Shown here one piece after another: positions 1 to 10,337 of a DNA stretch of 24,018 nt. A program made the translations under genes and the position numbers. The DNA is from Seminavis robusta (taxonomy: Eukaryota; Bacillariophyta; Bacillariophyceae; Naviculales; Naviculaceae): contig CAICTM010001710.1 of the NCBI GenBank assembly GCA_903772945.1, positions 1 to 24,018 on the forward strand, read 5' to 3'. The notes under the pieces are model-generated. The model saw only the letters and a list, made by a program, of their open reading frames with translations, was not told the DNA's origin and made no database searches. The stretch's first letter is position 1. Each line of letters begins with the position of its first letter.

Positions 1-1593
1 GCCAGATCAGCAGTTCTTCTCCCATTGTGTCGGCCAGAATGACATCATCACCTTCATTTTGTTCATGCAATCCGTTGCAAATTTACACATATGATTGCAT
101 GATCCGGCTGGGGCTGTGGCAGACCTGTTGCGGCAACATACTGTGCACAAGAACGGTGGCGATGGCGTTAGGTCATCGAGTTGCTAATAAACGGCATGTT
201 CCACAACGGACGGCACTGTGCTTACCAATCTCCAATGGTTTCCACTAGGTAGTGAGTAGTGGCAGGAAAGGCAAAGCAAGGCAGTCACGATGAGCTACCA
301 ACGAAATGCATAAGGCATATGCATGAACCCAGGCGTTTTCCTGGCGCGTACCTTTGAATACGTCACGCTTGAGCCAATGTTGTCAAACGCTCCATCTGGT
401 GTCAAGAAACGGGTGGTTGTTGATGTGAGAATGTCATTTCGATCGGGTGTAGCAGCCAATGAGTACAGCTCTCATGGACTTACATATCGTTTCGAGCAAC
501 TGGAAGACCTCAACGGGAGTTCGCTTGGCAGACCAGGAAGTAAACCCTGCAGTACAAATGAACGGACGAATGGTGCAGAAGGAGAAACAGTGCGAGAATG
601 TTGGGTTAGGCACGAAACCGACTTTCAATCATACATCCTGCCTCCCTGCACTGGAGTTACTGCATGTACTCACCGACTAGATCCGCAAAGAAGATGGTGC
701 TTTCAGGGTACAAACTGGCAATGGCCTTTTTTCCATGTTCCGTATTGTTATCCATGGTCGAGGCACGATTAACGAGAGCATCTTGGCAGGTCGTTTGGAA
801 GGTGTGTTTTCCCATCCCTTTTGTTTTTGTTTCTTGTTGCTTTCTTGTGCTCTTGATAGAGTTGATCCCACTTCTTCGGAAAGAGTGTATTGACGAGCTT
901 GCCTGACTGTTGTGCCGATTGGAGTACAATTTCTGTCGTTGTTCGACCATGTGATCTAGATCAAAAAGAGCCGGACGTAAAGAGAAAGAGCGACGCCAGC
1001 ACAGTACGTAGATCCATGGCTTGTTGTTCGATGTCTCTTCAAAGTCTTGTGAGGGGTATACCGGATGCTGTAATGGCATCCATTCTGGTTGTCATCTAGG
1101 ACTTGTGCGTTGATAATGTTTCCGATGGAGGTCCAGCTTCAGATAGTCGTACTTTGGGTCGTGTAGATCCCATGTCCCACAAAGAGTGAGGATGTTCCAT
1201 CAATGCGATAGGTGTAGACCTGATCGCAAGTGTTCTCTAGGATGACAAAGATGCCATCGGCTCCCGGAGGTAGGAGGTTGTCAAAGTACGTTCTCCAATA
1301 GATCATGATGAGGAATACAGCACCGACTTTGGGTGGATCGGGTCCGAGTCTGAGTCTTCGTAGTAGGAGAACTTGTCAAAGATTGGGTAGAATGCCACGG
1401 CATGAGGATCATCTTGATAATCGAAAAGCGTATTTCTCTTTAGCATTCCATATCTTCCATCTTTCATGCGCGTGGGGCTGCATTCGTAAGTTGCAATCCA
1501 ACTGCTGTCCAAGAAAAGAGACTCATGTTGCTACGCCCATGAGCTGACCCCTTGTTCGCTCTTCATTCTCGTCTTGCTCCAATCGAATCTCAG
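1..1593 (-). pseudogene. Receptor-type class III nucleotide (probably guanylate) cyclase, inverted N-terminal and mid part, frameshifted
   Basis: The minus strand encodes pieces of a receptor cyclase in family order. From 1593 down: ectodomain pieces (KDGRYGMLKRN, VAFYPIFDKF, then IYWRTYFDNLLPPGADGI and ENTCDQVYTYRIDG, then DLHDPKYDYLKLD), a degraded hydrophobic segment, MVEQRQ, SGKLVNTLFPKKWDQLY, then the catalytic start IFFADLVG. Consensus introns at 673-547, 483-396, 351-245 and 225-141 join GFTSWSAKRTPVEVFQLLET, IYGAFDN, KRDVFKVETIGD and YVAATGLPQPQPDHA. Both metal-binding Asp positions (FAD, TIGD) remain, and VETIGD has the Glu usual for guanine selection. The reading frame is broken near 1335, 1170, in the membrane segment, in the 395-352 exon and near 90, so this is a pseudogene. 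It runs off the left edge just before the expected R(V/I)GLHSGPV motif. Family assignment rests on motif recognition; the exact ectodomain extent is uncertain. Confidence 0.8.
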
Positions 1594-2243
1594 TGGACCA
1601 GTGACCGCCGGAGTTCTGAGGGGGCAGAAATCTCGTTTTCAGCTTTTTGGTAAGTTACCTCATGGATCGACTGATGGAGCGAGAAACGAAGTCAGCCAGC
1701 AGGACAAGGCAGTGTGCTCTTATCCTTTCTCCGTTTCACACTTTCACACTTGCAGGTGACACGGTGAACACGGCGTCTCGAATGGAATCCAATGGACTAC
1801 CACATCGCATCCATGTCTCTCAGGAAACAGCTGATGCTCTTCGTGCCAAGGGCAAGGGAATGTGGTTGACAACTCGTCCGGACAAGGTCCAAGCTAAAGG
1901 CAAGGGACTTTTGCAGACCTATTTTGTAGACACAACATCTAAGTCCAGGTCGGTTGTTTCGGCGTTGACCCTTGGAGAAACAACAATTGCCTCGGGGGAC
2001 AACATGGACAACACGAGTCATGCCAGTGGCAGCACTGAGAACGCTCCTCAGCACAGCGGTTTACCGGATGACCTGGCAGGGTTCACAATAGACGGTGCCG
2101 GAGCAGTGCGTGCCAACGAGAACAACAACCATGATGGTGATAGTATCAGTCGAGGAGATGAAACACAAAGCACTGCTCCACAACGTGACACATTCTGTGA
2201 CGAGTTGCCAGGGAATTCCATCCAGACCGAGACCGAGGTGTGA
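1594..2243 (+). pseudogene. C-terminal part of a class III cyclase catalytic domain plus tail, cut off from its N-terminus
   Basis: Plus-strand fragment. The first piece, about 1594-1649, reads SGPVTAGVLRGQKSRFQLFG. An intron at 1650-1755 (GTAAGT...TTGCAG) splits the Gly codon and leads into DTVNTASRMESNG, then RIHVSQETADALR, KVQAKGKGLLQTYFV and a Ser/Thr/Asn/Asp-rich tail ending at TGA 2241-2243. NTASR supplies the conserved Asn and Arg of class III cyclases. The residue before LFGDTVNT is Gln, where animal guanylate cyclases have Cys. The sequence starts abruptly at SGPV with no upstream RVGLH on this strand. What lies upstream is the other half of such a gene on the opposite strand. The surviving frame is intact, but no start or N-terminus is present, so it is called a fragment. 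It could still be the last exons of a gene if a distant donor were used. Confidence 0.8.
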
Positions 2244-3154
2244 GAGTCGCACCTTGTGCATGAGGGAAATACCGAATGAATGGAGTGGCAGCCAGACGGT
2301 GCAGCAGCGGCTGCCAAATTCATAACATGTTTTAGCCAGTTTTTTCAATTCCGCGACCCCGATGCGCAACGGCTAGATCTTCTCTTTGTTCTCGTTGCAT
2401 TTTATTGATAAGCTTCTTCCACGAAGTGAGCGCCACTCTTGTCTTCAATTTGGGGGCGACGTTAATCTTCGAATGTTGTTGGTAGAAACAAGCTTCAGCG
2501 TCCACACGATGCTGCCGTGTTGGATCATGGGTCGCCGTCGCTCTAGGAATGATGCTGAACGTGCGAACGAAACTTGGTTGACTTTCCTCAACACGCTGGA
2601 TATCTCCTAGCTCATCTCTACCCTACTTACCATCCTGTCTCCCAACATTCCCAAATTCAGCGGGGGCTCAAAAGTGTACGGTAGTGATGTCCCGTCATGT
2701 TTCGGGCAGTCTTTAATCGAGCCTCCCAAACCTCGAGGCAAAACACGGCACAAGACTCGTATCAATCCCACGACTTCTTGGCCAGAGTGCGAGCCCCACC
2801 GAGTTGCTCAGTCGATTGGCCGCAGCCACTGTGGCATAGCCAGCTAGCTAGTTGCTGTGTGGCGCCGACAGGTAGACTTCTTGACGGATACACATTGACA
2901 TCTAATTTGATTGATTATAAACTATGACTGATTTTCGCGCCCGTTGCTTTGCTTGATTACCTTTTGACCCTGTCCCCTTCACCCAAAGACTGCCGGTGGA
3001 GAGAAAGAAGTGCATTTTGCCAGAGGTCCGCACAGAGGAGGGACATGCAATTAGAAGGATTCATTCCTGTTGACACCCACTGGATACTCTAACAATTGAG
3101 CTAAAAGTGGAAGAAGCGGTCTTCAGGAATGTGCGAAGCAAAGGGCTGTAGCAG
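2244..3154. other. Gene-free stretch between cyclase fragment and HSF gene 1
   Basis: Nothing recognisable is encoded on either strand. It should hold the 3' untranslated regions of the two converging units. The short open frames here lack family motifs and are not extended by convincing splice sites. The palindromic octamers common further right are absent. Confidence 0.5.
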
Positions 3155-6100
3155 TCAGGAGCGACGATTGGAATCGGAAAAGTTCGGATGGAATCCTTTG
3201 GTTGGATCGGTTCCGGCACCAGATGCTCGAGGGGACACCTTCTGCCCCGAGTCACTTCCCTCCGGACTGTTATTGTGCCCAATACGACCTCCCGCAGCAG
3301 GATTGGTAGCATTTGCATTCTCCTTGATGGGTATCGGTTCGTAGACAGAGTCCAGAAAGGTAGGATGGGTCACGTGATTGGCGGCAGCATTGGCCGCGCG
3401 ACCGAGCTCGGAATACAACAGGCCCGAGGTCGGATTGGAACCATTCCCGACTGCCGCTGCCGCATTGAGGAGGGCCAACTGCTGACTTGCTGGGGTGGGA
3501 GCCGGTCCCGGTGCATTGGCGGCATAGTTTGTGTGAACACTTCCTGTAGCACTGGGAGCTGCAGACAAGTGACCCGTGGTGCTACCCTCCACCGACTGGA
3601 AGAGCAAGTTACTGGAAGACAGGTTGCGGGAGTTGTGGAGCGTCGAGAAGAGAAGCAGGTTCTGGTTCGAGTCGCCGCCAAAGGGATTGTTTGCGGCACC
3701 ACCCATGGCACCGGACGATGGCCGACGATGATGATGAGTCGCGTTGGTGGCGCTGGCAGCTGCCGCGATTCCGACATGATCGTTGTTTCCTTCGGCGAGG
3801 ATACTTCTACCGCTGTTACCCAGGTGAGCGGATAGAAGTGTACTCATGGCGGCTGCTGACATGCGTCTCAGACTCGGACCCTCGAATTGGAAGGTATTGG
3901 CGAGGTCATTGCTGCTATTGGAATTCGGTAGTCGGGCTTGTCCTGTTGAAGAATGTTCATTGGCATTGGCCAAACCTGTGGCAGCCGCGAGACTCGACCA
4001 GGCACTAGCGGCCGACTGCGGTGCCTGTGCCTGCTGCTGCTGCGCTCGAGCCACGGGGGCCGGAAAAGGGCTTGGCGCCGGTGCTTCGGGAGGAGAATCT
4101 CGATCCGGACTGTTGTCTGAAAAATACTGCATGAGGGTGGCCGTGTTCAAGAAAGGATTTGCTCCGTTGGCATCTGCCGCATTTTGAAGAAGCGGTGCGG
4201 CTGCCAAGAAATTCGAAGAGGGGGCAGCCCAAGCATGAGCGTTTCCGTCGTCGATACCGCTGCTGTCTTGGATGAGCTGCAGCTGCTGCATGGCTGCATG
4301 ATTGGAACTCGCCCCGCCACTACTGCTTCCGGTTCCGTTGAACAGATTGGCCAACATGAGAGCATCTTGAGCGGACTGATGCTGATGTTGTCTCGTGGTG
4401 TTGCTGTTGCCAAGGTCTTGTTGGTTCCCCGCTCGTTGTTGTTCCCCGCCCACTGTGCCTCCCGCCGCGGAGTTCCCATTCCCCATCGCTTGCAACGTGA
4501 CCAGGTCTCCAGGGTTGGTCAGAAAGAATAGACTTGTCAGTTCCGGGTGGGCCGCCAAGCCTTGCTGGGCATTGTTAGCAGCGACCATTGATGCCCCAGA
4601 AGCTGCGGGGGCCGCAGCATGGTTGGTATTGGTGGTACCACCCCCCTGTTGAAACAGTTGCAACAGGTTGACGGTGGCGGCATTGTTGAGCGCCGAGTTT
4701 GCGGTTGGATGAGCCGCCGCTGCAGCCGCCACTGCTTGAGGTCCCAGACTCTGTGCTCCCGCTGTGGCCGAGTATTGTCCAATGGCTCCGGCTGCTCCCA
4801 TCTTGACTGCCAAGGCCGCTGGTACCGGAGTATTCGCATCGATGGGAGTCATCCTGTAAAAGTTAGGCTCTAGCTCTGCATTCGTTCTGTGTCTTCCCTG
4901 CCCAATACCCTTGAGTTTCATTCTCTGAATGCGAGTGGCAAGCTCTGGATGTCCCCGTACAAAAAGATCGTGGTAGTAGGCCCCTCTGTCCCGACCTATT
5001 TTAAAAAAAACATTAGTATCGGAAGGTACCATGGATCAAGACGTGTATAGTGAGGGTGAGGGATAAGAAGGAGGAGAGGGCGATGAGTTAGTAATAGTGC
5101 CAGTAAGGGGCAATAGGTGCATGACGCTCCTTGCAGTGGGCAATAGGTGGTATTTCAGATGGAACCACAGAGGGCAGTTCTGTTTGTGACGCGACTACCA
5201 GCAGTCCCAGATAACCAAACTGGTTCGATGCAGCTGGAATGGGATCGTCTTTTACAACCTACCTGCAGTGAGTCTTTGGAATCCATAGATGTTTAGTTGG
5301 CGTTGGAAGGAGGCCCATTTGGATTGACGAAAGTAGCTGTGGAGTTTAGAGTTAGGGCGGTGGTTGCAGATAGATAGATGTGTAGGAGGAGGAGGGATGC
5401 AGGTTGAATGCATTGTCACGGTGGTTGGACGGAGGTGAGAAAATAGGGTGGGAAGTGTGAAGGCAATAGGCAGTAAAGGTATTGAAGGCAACGGAAAAGA
5501 GGCAGTAGGGGCAGTAGATGTGAGAAGTATGTGGCACGATCAATTTTGAGGCCAAACTATAGCAAGCTGGACAAGCTTTGGAAGTGTCAGTGCTGACTCA
5601 GATCGGGGCCATCAGGAGCCCATCAGGTTCCATCAACTTGATAGTGTAGTTTGAGTGGGTGTGAAGGGCAACTCCAACGTTGACAGCATCAGTTGTACTG
5701 CAACCAGGTCGATATGGTCAACCAGGTAACAAGACAGGTATTGCCTGCTGTACTAGATGCAGCGTGGCCAACACTACCTTGAGAGTAGCTTGAGAGTAGA
5801 TACTTGTGTCTCTTGTGCCGGTTCAGGATATGCCCTTAGGCCAGCTGTCAGTTGACACAGTCCGCGCTCTAGGCTCTGTGAACAAGCAGACTTAGATCTC
5901 TTGCCTTCTGATCTCCTGGCTGAGCAGGTGGTGTGGTGATCAGGAGCTCGAGTGAACCCGGTGCTTGCGGACCTGAACCTGACCTGAACCTGAGCCTGGA
6001 AGTTGGTGAACCTGAGCCTGAACCTGAGCCTGAACTTGGAGGTTGCTTGACCTGAACCTGATGGCTGCTTGCCTGCCTGATCTGAGCTTGCCATGGCTGC

Positions 6101-6752
6101 TTCTAGCTTGGCTTAAGCTTGCTTAAGGTGGACTTAAGCTTGAAACGAGTACGATTTGTGCGAATGGGTTGACTTACCTAGGAAGGAATCTCTGAACAAA
6201 GGCATCCTTATCATGAACCAGGAAGCACCGTCCATGGGATTGCCAACTGACAATGGCAGCGGGATCAGCTTCAGTTTCGTGCGGAGGCTTGGGGGCATTC
6301 GCGTTGCTAGTGCTGGCGCTGCTAGTAGCATTGTCTGTCTCTTTACTGCTGCTGTCGGTGTTAGAAGTGACTCCGTCAATGAGAGTGAGCATGCGGTGCA
6401 GCTTGACGGGAAAGACCATGGCGGCGGCGCTCTCGTCTTCCGCGTCTCCTGCTGCGGCGCCACTGGCACTTCCACTTGCGGTGGCCAAGGCGGACGCATT
6501 GCGCTTCTTGCCGCGTTTGCGCTGAGGGTTCTCCTCGACCGGAGCTTGGCCGTTGCCACTTACACTAGCGCTACTAGTACCGGTACTGGCTTGCATCTGC
6601 TGAAGCTGCTGAGGCAGAGACGCATAGCCCATCTGATGCTGCTGCTGTTGGTGCTGCTGCTGCTGCTGCTGTCCACCATTCGTACTAGTACCACCGAACA
6701 TGTCGTGAAAGTCCTGACCTTGGAGCGGGCGTTGGTTGTTTGGGTCTGTCAT
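3155..6752 (-). CDS. HSF-type transcription factor 1 (three exons, 829 aa)
   Basis: Exons are 6752-6178, 5336-5263 and 4995-3155; the introns (841 and 267 bp) have GTAAGT/GTAGGT donors and AG acceptors, and the phases agree. I chose the ATG at 6752 (CACCATG) over the one 18 bases upstream. The protein has a Gln-rich N-terminus (about 20-55), a basic cluster RKRGKKR (78-84, probable nuclear signal) and an HSF DNA-binding domain from about 113 to 245: FPVKLHRML, IVSWQSHGRCFLVHDKDAF, then the recognition-helix region YFRQSKWASFQRQLNIYGFQ, and AYYHDLFVRG. LEPNFYRM follows at 258-265. The remaining 560 residues are Ala/Asn/Ser/Gln-rich low complexity. The family binds heat-shock-element-like DNA in the nucleus; the targets of this member are unknown. 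An extra Ser/Thr/Asn-rich loop of about 33 residues interrupts the domain after LTLID. No clear oligomerisation coiled coil was seen. HSF identity is secure; whether it serves the heat response is not. Confidence 0.9.
5971..6061. repeat. CCTGAACCTGAG minisatellite in intron 1 of HSF gene 1
   Basis: Irregular tandem copies of CCTGAACCTGA / CCTGAGCCTGA are separated by short variants (for example GGAAGTTGG). They lie in the unusually long first intron. The same intron ends near its donor in repeated CTTAAGCTTG-like words (about 6111-6142). Confidence 0.75.
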
Positions 6753-6999
6753 GGTGCAGGCGAAGAGCATTCAATTATTCTAATAAGTAGAAATATTTAT
6801 TTGTGGCTGTGGGGGATTTGTGGGAGAGTGGTGGTTGTGGTGGTTTTGTTGACTTATATGCTTTTGTGAAGATAAAGACCAAAAAACTTCTTTTCTGTTT
6901 CAGGCTTGACCTTGCTTGTCCGGGGGTAACGCAATAATAATCCAGGTACGATTATAAATTCCCGCGGTCTATGGAGGATGCTACTAGTACGGTAGCCAG

Positions 7000-7011
7000 C
7001 TAGCTAGCTAG
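7000..7011. repeat. Overlapping CTAGCTAG palindromes
   Basis: Two overlapping CTAGCTAG octamers in a GCTAGCTAGCTAGC-type run, about 250 bases upstream of the HSF gene 1 start. One of several such runs in this window. Confidence 0.8.
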
Positions 7012-7936
7012 CTTGTTTGCTGTGCTTTGCAAAGATGGCTGCTGAAGTTCAACAGCTGGTAGGCTTGGCAAGGTTTCAACAACGATCACTGCGGATGATA
7101 ATCCGAATTATGAGCACAACCCCGTTGTTGCCCTTTCACGTTCACTCACTGTCTCTGCTGCGACATCGAAGAACATTCACAATGTCTGAAGTCTGGACCC
7201 CAGAATTCCCCAATGCTTCCGCTAATAACTCGCAAATGGCACAGAGAACTTAACTGGTAACTCAAACAGTTAACTAATCACCACCCTTGTAAAACCTTTA
7301 CTTGATTAAAGAACAGCCTTGCGATATTCTTTTAAATGTATGCACATTGAATGAAACATTCTTCGTCTCATCACACTTAAATCTACCTTGGAAAGAGCCT
7401 AAGAAACTCTCCCAGTCACACATAAGGAGGTGAAACGTGGAAATCCTTCACACTTAACACAAGGCCAACCTCTTAAATCAAACTTTAGCGTTCTTTCTAA
7501 CTGTTTGGCTGATCAATTGTCTTTGGGCTTCTTGCCACTTTCTACGAGAATACCAGCGTATGTAGAAACAAACCAGGGGCACGTACCAGAGACGTGACCC
7601 TTAAGTTAGCTCTAGTCTTTGACGAACAACGATGGGGTACACCTTCCGAGCCTCCAACCAGCAAGCCAGCAAGAGTACTCGCTTTAAGTTTCTTTCAGGT
7701 TCTCCGTGATACCACCACAATGCGGGTATGCCATTGCCAGCTACCGGTACTGTAGCAGATAGATTTATAAGTTAGATATTATGCATAGATGGCGGGGTAG
7801 GAATGATTTTCAGCGGCAAAGCAACGCATCGAAAGCAGGGTAGGGAAGATTGCTGGCAACAGAAGCCAGAGAAACCAAACTACAGGTACTGGAACCCATC
7901 TCGACACCAACGATCTCATACCTAACTTTAACAAGT

Positions 7937-8060
7937 TACAAGCAACATTCCGTCCTTCTTTCCTTCTCATCCTTGCTTCTCATGCCGAACTTCCAACTCA
8001 GTCTTGTACAAGGCAGCTAGACTACAAGCAACATTCCATCCTTCTTCTTCCTTCCATCCG
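7937..8060. repeat. Imperfect direct repeat, two copies
   Basis: TACAAGCAACATTCC followed by a pyrimidine-rich CTTCTT/CCTTC stretch and ATCC occurs at about 7937-7973 and again at about 8023-8060. It looks like a small local duplication. No coding or element signature is attached. Confidence 0.6.
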
Positions 8061-9063
8061 TCTGTACTATAGAACTGCAGCAGCAAGAAACCAAAAGGGG
8101 TCCACAAGACAACGCGCCTATGTTGTGCCAGATAGATACCCCTAGCTAGCATCTCATCCTAGAACGACCGTCAACACAACATCAACTCTTCGGGTTGATA
8201 CGGTAGTTGCCGGTCCCCTGACAGACAACCAGCCTCGAGCTGGTCAATGGCTGGCTGAAAGCATTGTAAAGGAAGCCAGGGCAAGTCCAGTATACATAGC
8301 TGCTAGTTATCACTTGTTCACCAAAGGCATCTCCATTACTTTGATGAGCCACAGTTGCTGGCTGCAGCCAAGCAGCCAGGAATCGGCTGGTCCTCGGTAG
8401 TGACCTTGCTTTCTCAGTGAGAACTTGCCTCGTAGTTTCGTTCTCTGCGGACCCACCACCGGGGTCCGGGGCATTGTCTGTACCTGTACCATTCTGCCGT
8501 TCTGCTTCTTACTTGATCCAGAATCCGAGGGATGTTTGCTACGGCGACAAAGAAAATGCGGCCACCGCTTCCTACCAAAGAGCAACTGAGTGTACATAAG
8601 CACATACGCTACTACAACAACAGTTACATACAACACGAAATACTTGTTACTTCCTAACTAGCACGTTGCTTCTCTATCATTGGCTGGATAGGCCTACTTT
8701 ACACTGGATCCAGCATGGACCTAATGGCCAGCCAGGCGCTAAAGAGCACCTGAGCACCTATAATGCTTGAGCTATGATTGGATAGTGCTTGAATGGTTTC
8801 AGGAGTGTCCTCTGTATCTATCTGTTCCGTTGTGCCTCCACTTACTTGGTCCAATGGTCAACGCAGGCTGCCAGCACAAAGGCAATAGAATACTGGTGGG
8901 ATGGAAGTTTTCATTCTGCACATCGAACACACGATTCTCCGCAGCGAAGGCGGATTGGGAACACTGAAACCTGCCTTAAAGGATCGCTTTCTTGCCCAGC
9001 TTCACCTTGCACCTAGCCAAACTCAAAGGACAACAGTTACTACCAATATCGAAGTTTAGAATA

Positions 9064-9079
9064 CTAGCTAGCTAGCTAG
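9064..9079. repeat. CTAGCTAGCTAGCTAG run
   Basis: Four CTAG units in tandem give three overlapping CTAGCTAG octamers. The run is self-complementary. It lies in non-coding DNA. Confidence 0.85.
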
Positions 9080-10337
9080 TACACCCAAAGAAGGGCAAAA
9101 GTGCCGGAGCAAGGACTTTACACCCTCTTTTGCTGGATTAGGGAAAGGTCATGGCCATACGGTAGGGAATTAGGGATCCATAGTGCTGTCCAGCAACATA
9201 TTGCATGAGGGAAGGCATCTTTGTACCACCAGTCATTGGCTAGGAGTACCGCGGTTGCCCAATTCCGGCAGCAGCTGCAGGGAACTTGCTTGGAACTTGC
9301 TTGGATCTGCTCGGGAGGGGCGGGTGAAACACCTTTCTACGTGTTGCCTTCGCAAGTCTTTTCAGACTCCGCTCCCATTTTCACTGGATCACAGTTGGCT
9401 TCGCACTTGGCATGCACCCGCCAGCTCACAAAACCTGACCGGAGAAAGGATCGTCGCCGGCTCAAAGCCAGCAACTTCTTGCCTCTGTCACACTGCATTT
9501 AGCAATCTCACCTATTGCATTGCATTATGTCTAGACCCCCCCCCGGGTTCCGTACCAGCTTCCTATTGTCCCATCTATTCTTATGATTCGGTTTCTCGCA
9601 CGTGGTGGGCCACCGAAAATCGCTGTTGACGTGAAATAAGTCTAGCTAGCAGTGGCTTTATTTTTGTCTGGACAACCACCATCTGCGGTGCTTCTGCCGC
9701 CATCCACGAAACACACTTGGAGATACTGCCAAGTCCAGAACATGATGTCAGAACGAGGTTGATGTCGACCAATGCCCAATTCCGGAAGTAATTGCTCTCA
9801 GACCTACATTGTACCGTACGCTACCCCTAGCTAGAGTACCAAACTCGTGATGCAGACACTTACTCGGCAAGCAAAGCATGGACATTCGCGTTGCTCGCTC
9901 CGGAAAAGAACCGAGCAGACACCAAGCCATCAAGGAAGTGACGCACAACGTAGATGAAGGGATCTAGGAAGCAGAGCCGAGCGAGAATCTATAGCTGCGG
10001 TATACCGGTAGCTGGGGGTGGTGTTGGCTGGCTGCGCGGCATCATCAAGAGCACAACAAACTAACAGATACAGCTCTATCAACCTTGACACTCATCACTA
10101 CTGCCAACCTTACTTTCGCTAACTCGTGTTTTTACGTCTCCGGACAAGAACGAAAGGGTGGGTTGGGTGTGCTGGTTCCGCTCGAAGTGATTTGGCTGCA
10201 CGGGCACATGGTTCTTCCTTCTTTAGGCTAACCATGGAAGTATCTGCATCGCTGCGACTTGGGGCAAGCTAAGTTCTTTGCCTAGCCAGCGTATGTGTAC
10301 CGGTATGCAAGAGGTTGTCAAGAAGTCTGGCGCCTGT

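Larger units (their letters stand above)
6753..10337. other. Long gene-free stretch between HSF gene 1 and the SAP-repeat gene
   Basis: About 3.6 kb without a gene I can support. It should contain the promoter and 5' leader of HSF gene 1 (right next to 6752) and the 3' region of the gene ending at 10338. It is punctuated by TACCGGTA (7742, 10003, 10298) and CTAGCTAG (7000-7011, 8142, 9064-9079, 9642, 9828). A short direct repeat with TACAAGCAACATTCC and CTT-rich sequence occurs at about 7937-7973 and 8023-8060. A minus-strand frame at 8310-8636 (108 codons, hydrophobic start) has no recognisable motif. Confidence 0.5.

Noticed and set aside
323..772. Plus-strand 149-codon frame
   Set aside because: It is antisense to the cyclase catalytic-domain exons and introns and has no motif of its own.
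3188..4531. Several plus-strand and alternative minus-strand frames
   Set aside because: They are shadows of the GC-rich low-complexity third exon of HSF gene 1.
8310..8636. Minus-strand 108-codon frame with a hydrophobic start
   Set aside because: No family motif, no convincing splice sites or leader; a single hydrophobic start is weak evidence.
9064..9079. CRISPR-like or satellite array from the CTAG runs
   Set aside because: Runs are only 8-16 bases, with no regular spacers or longer units; they are short palindromic repeats.
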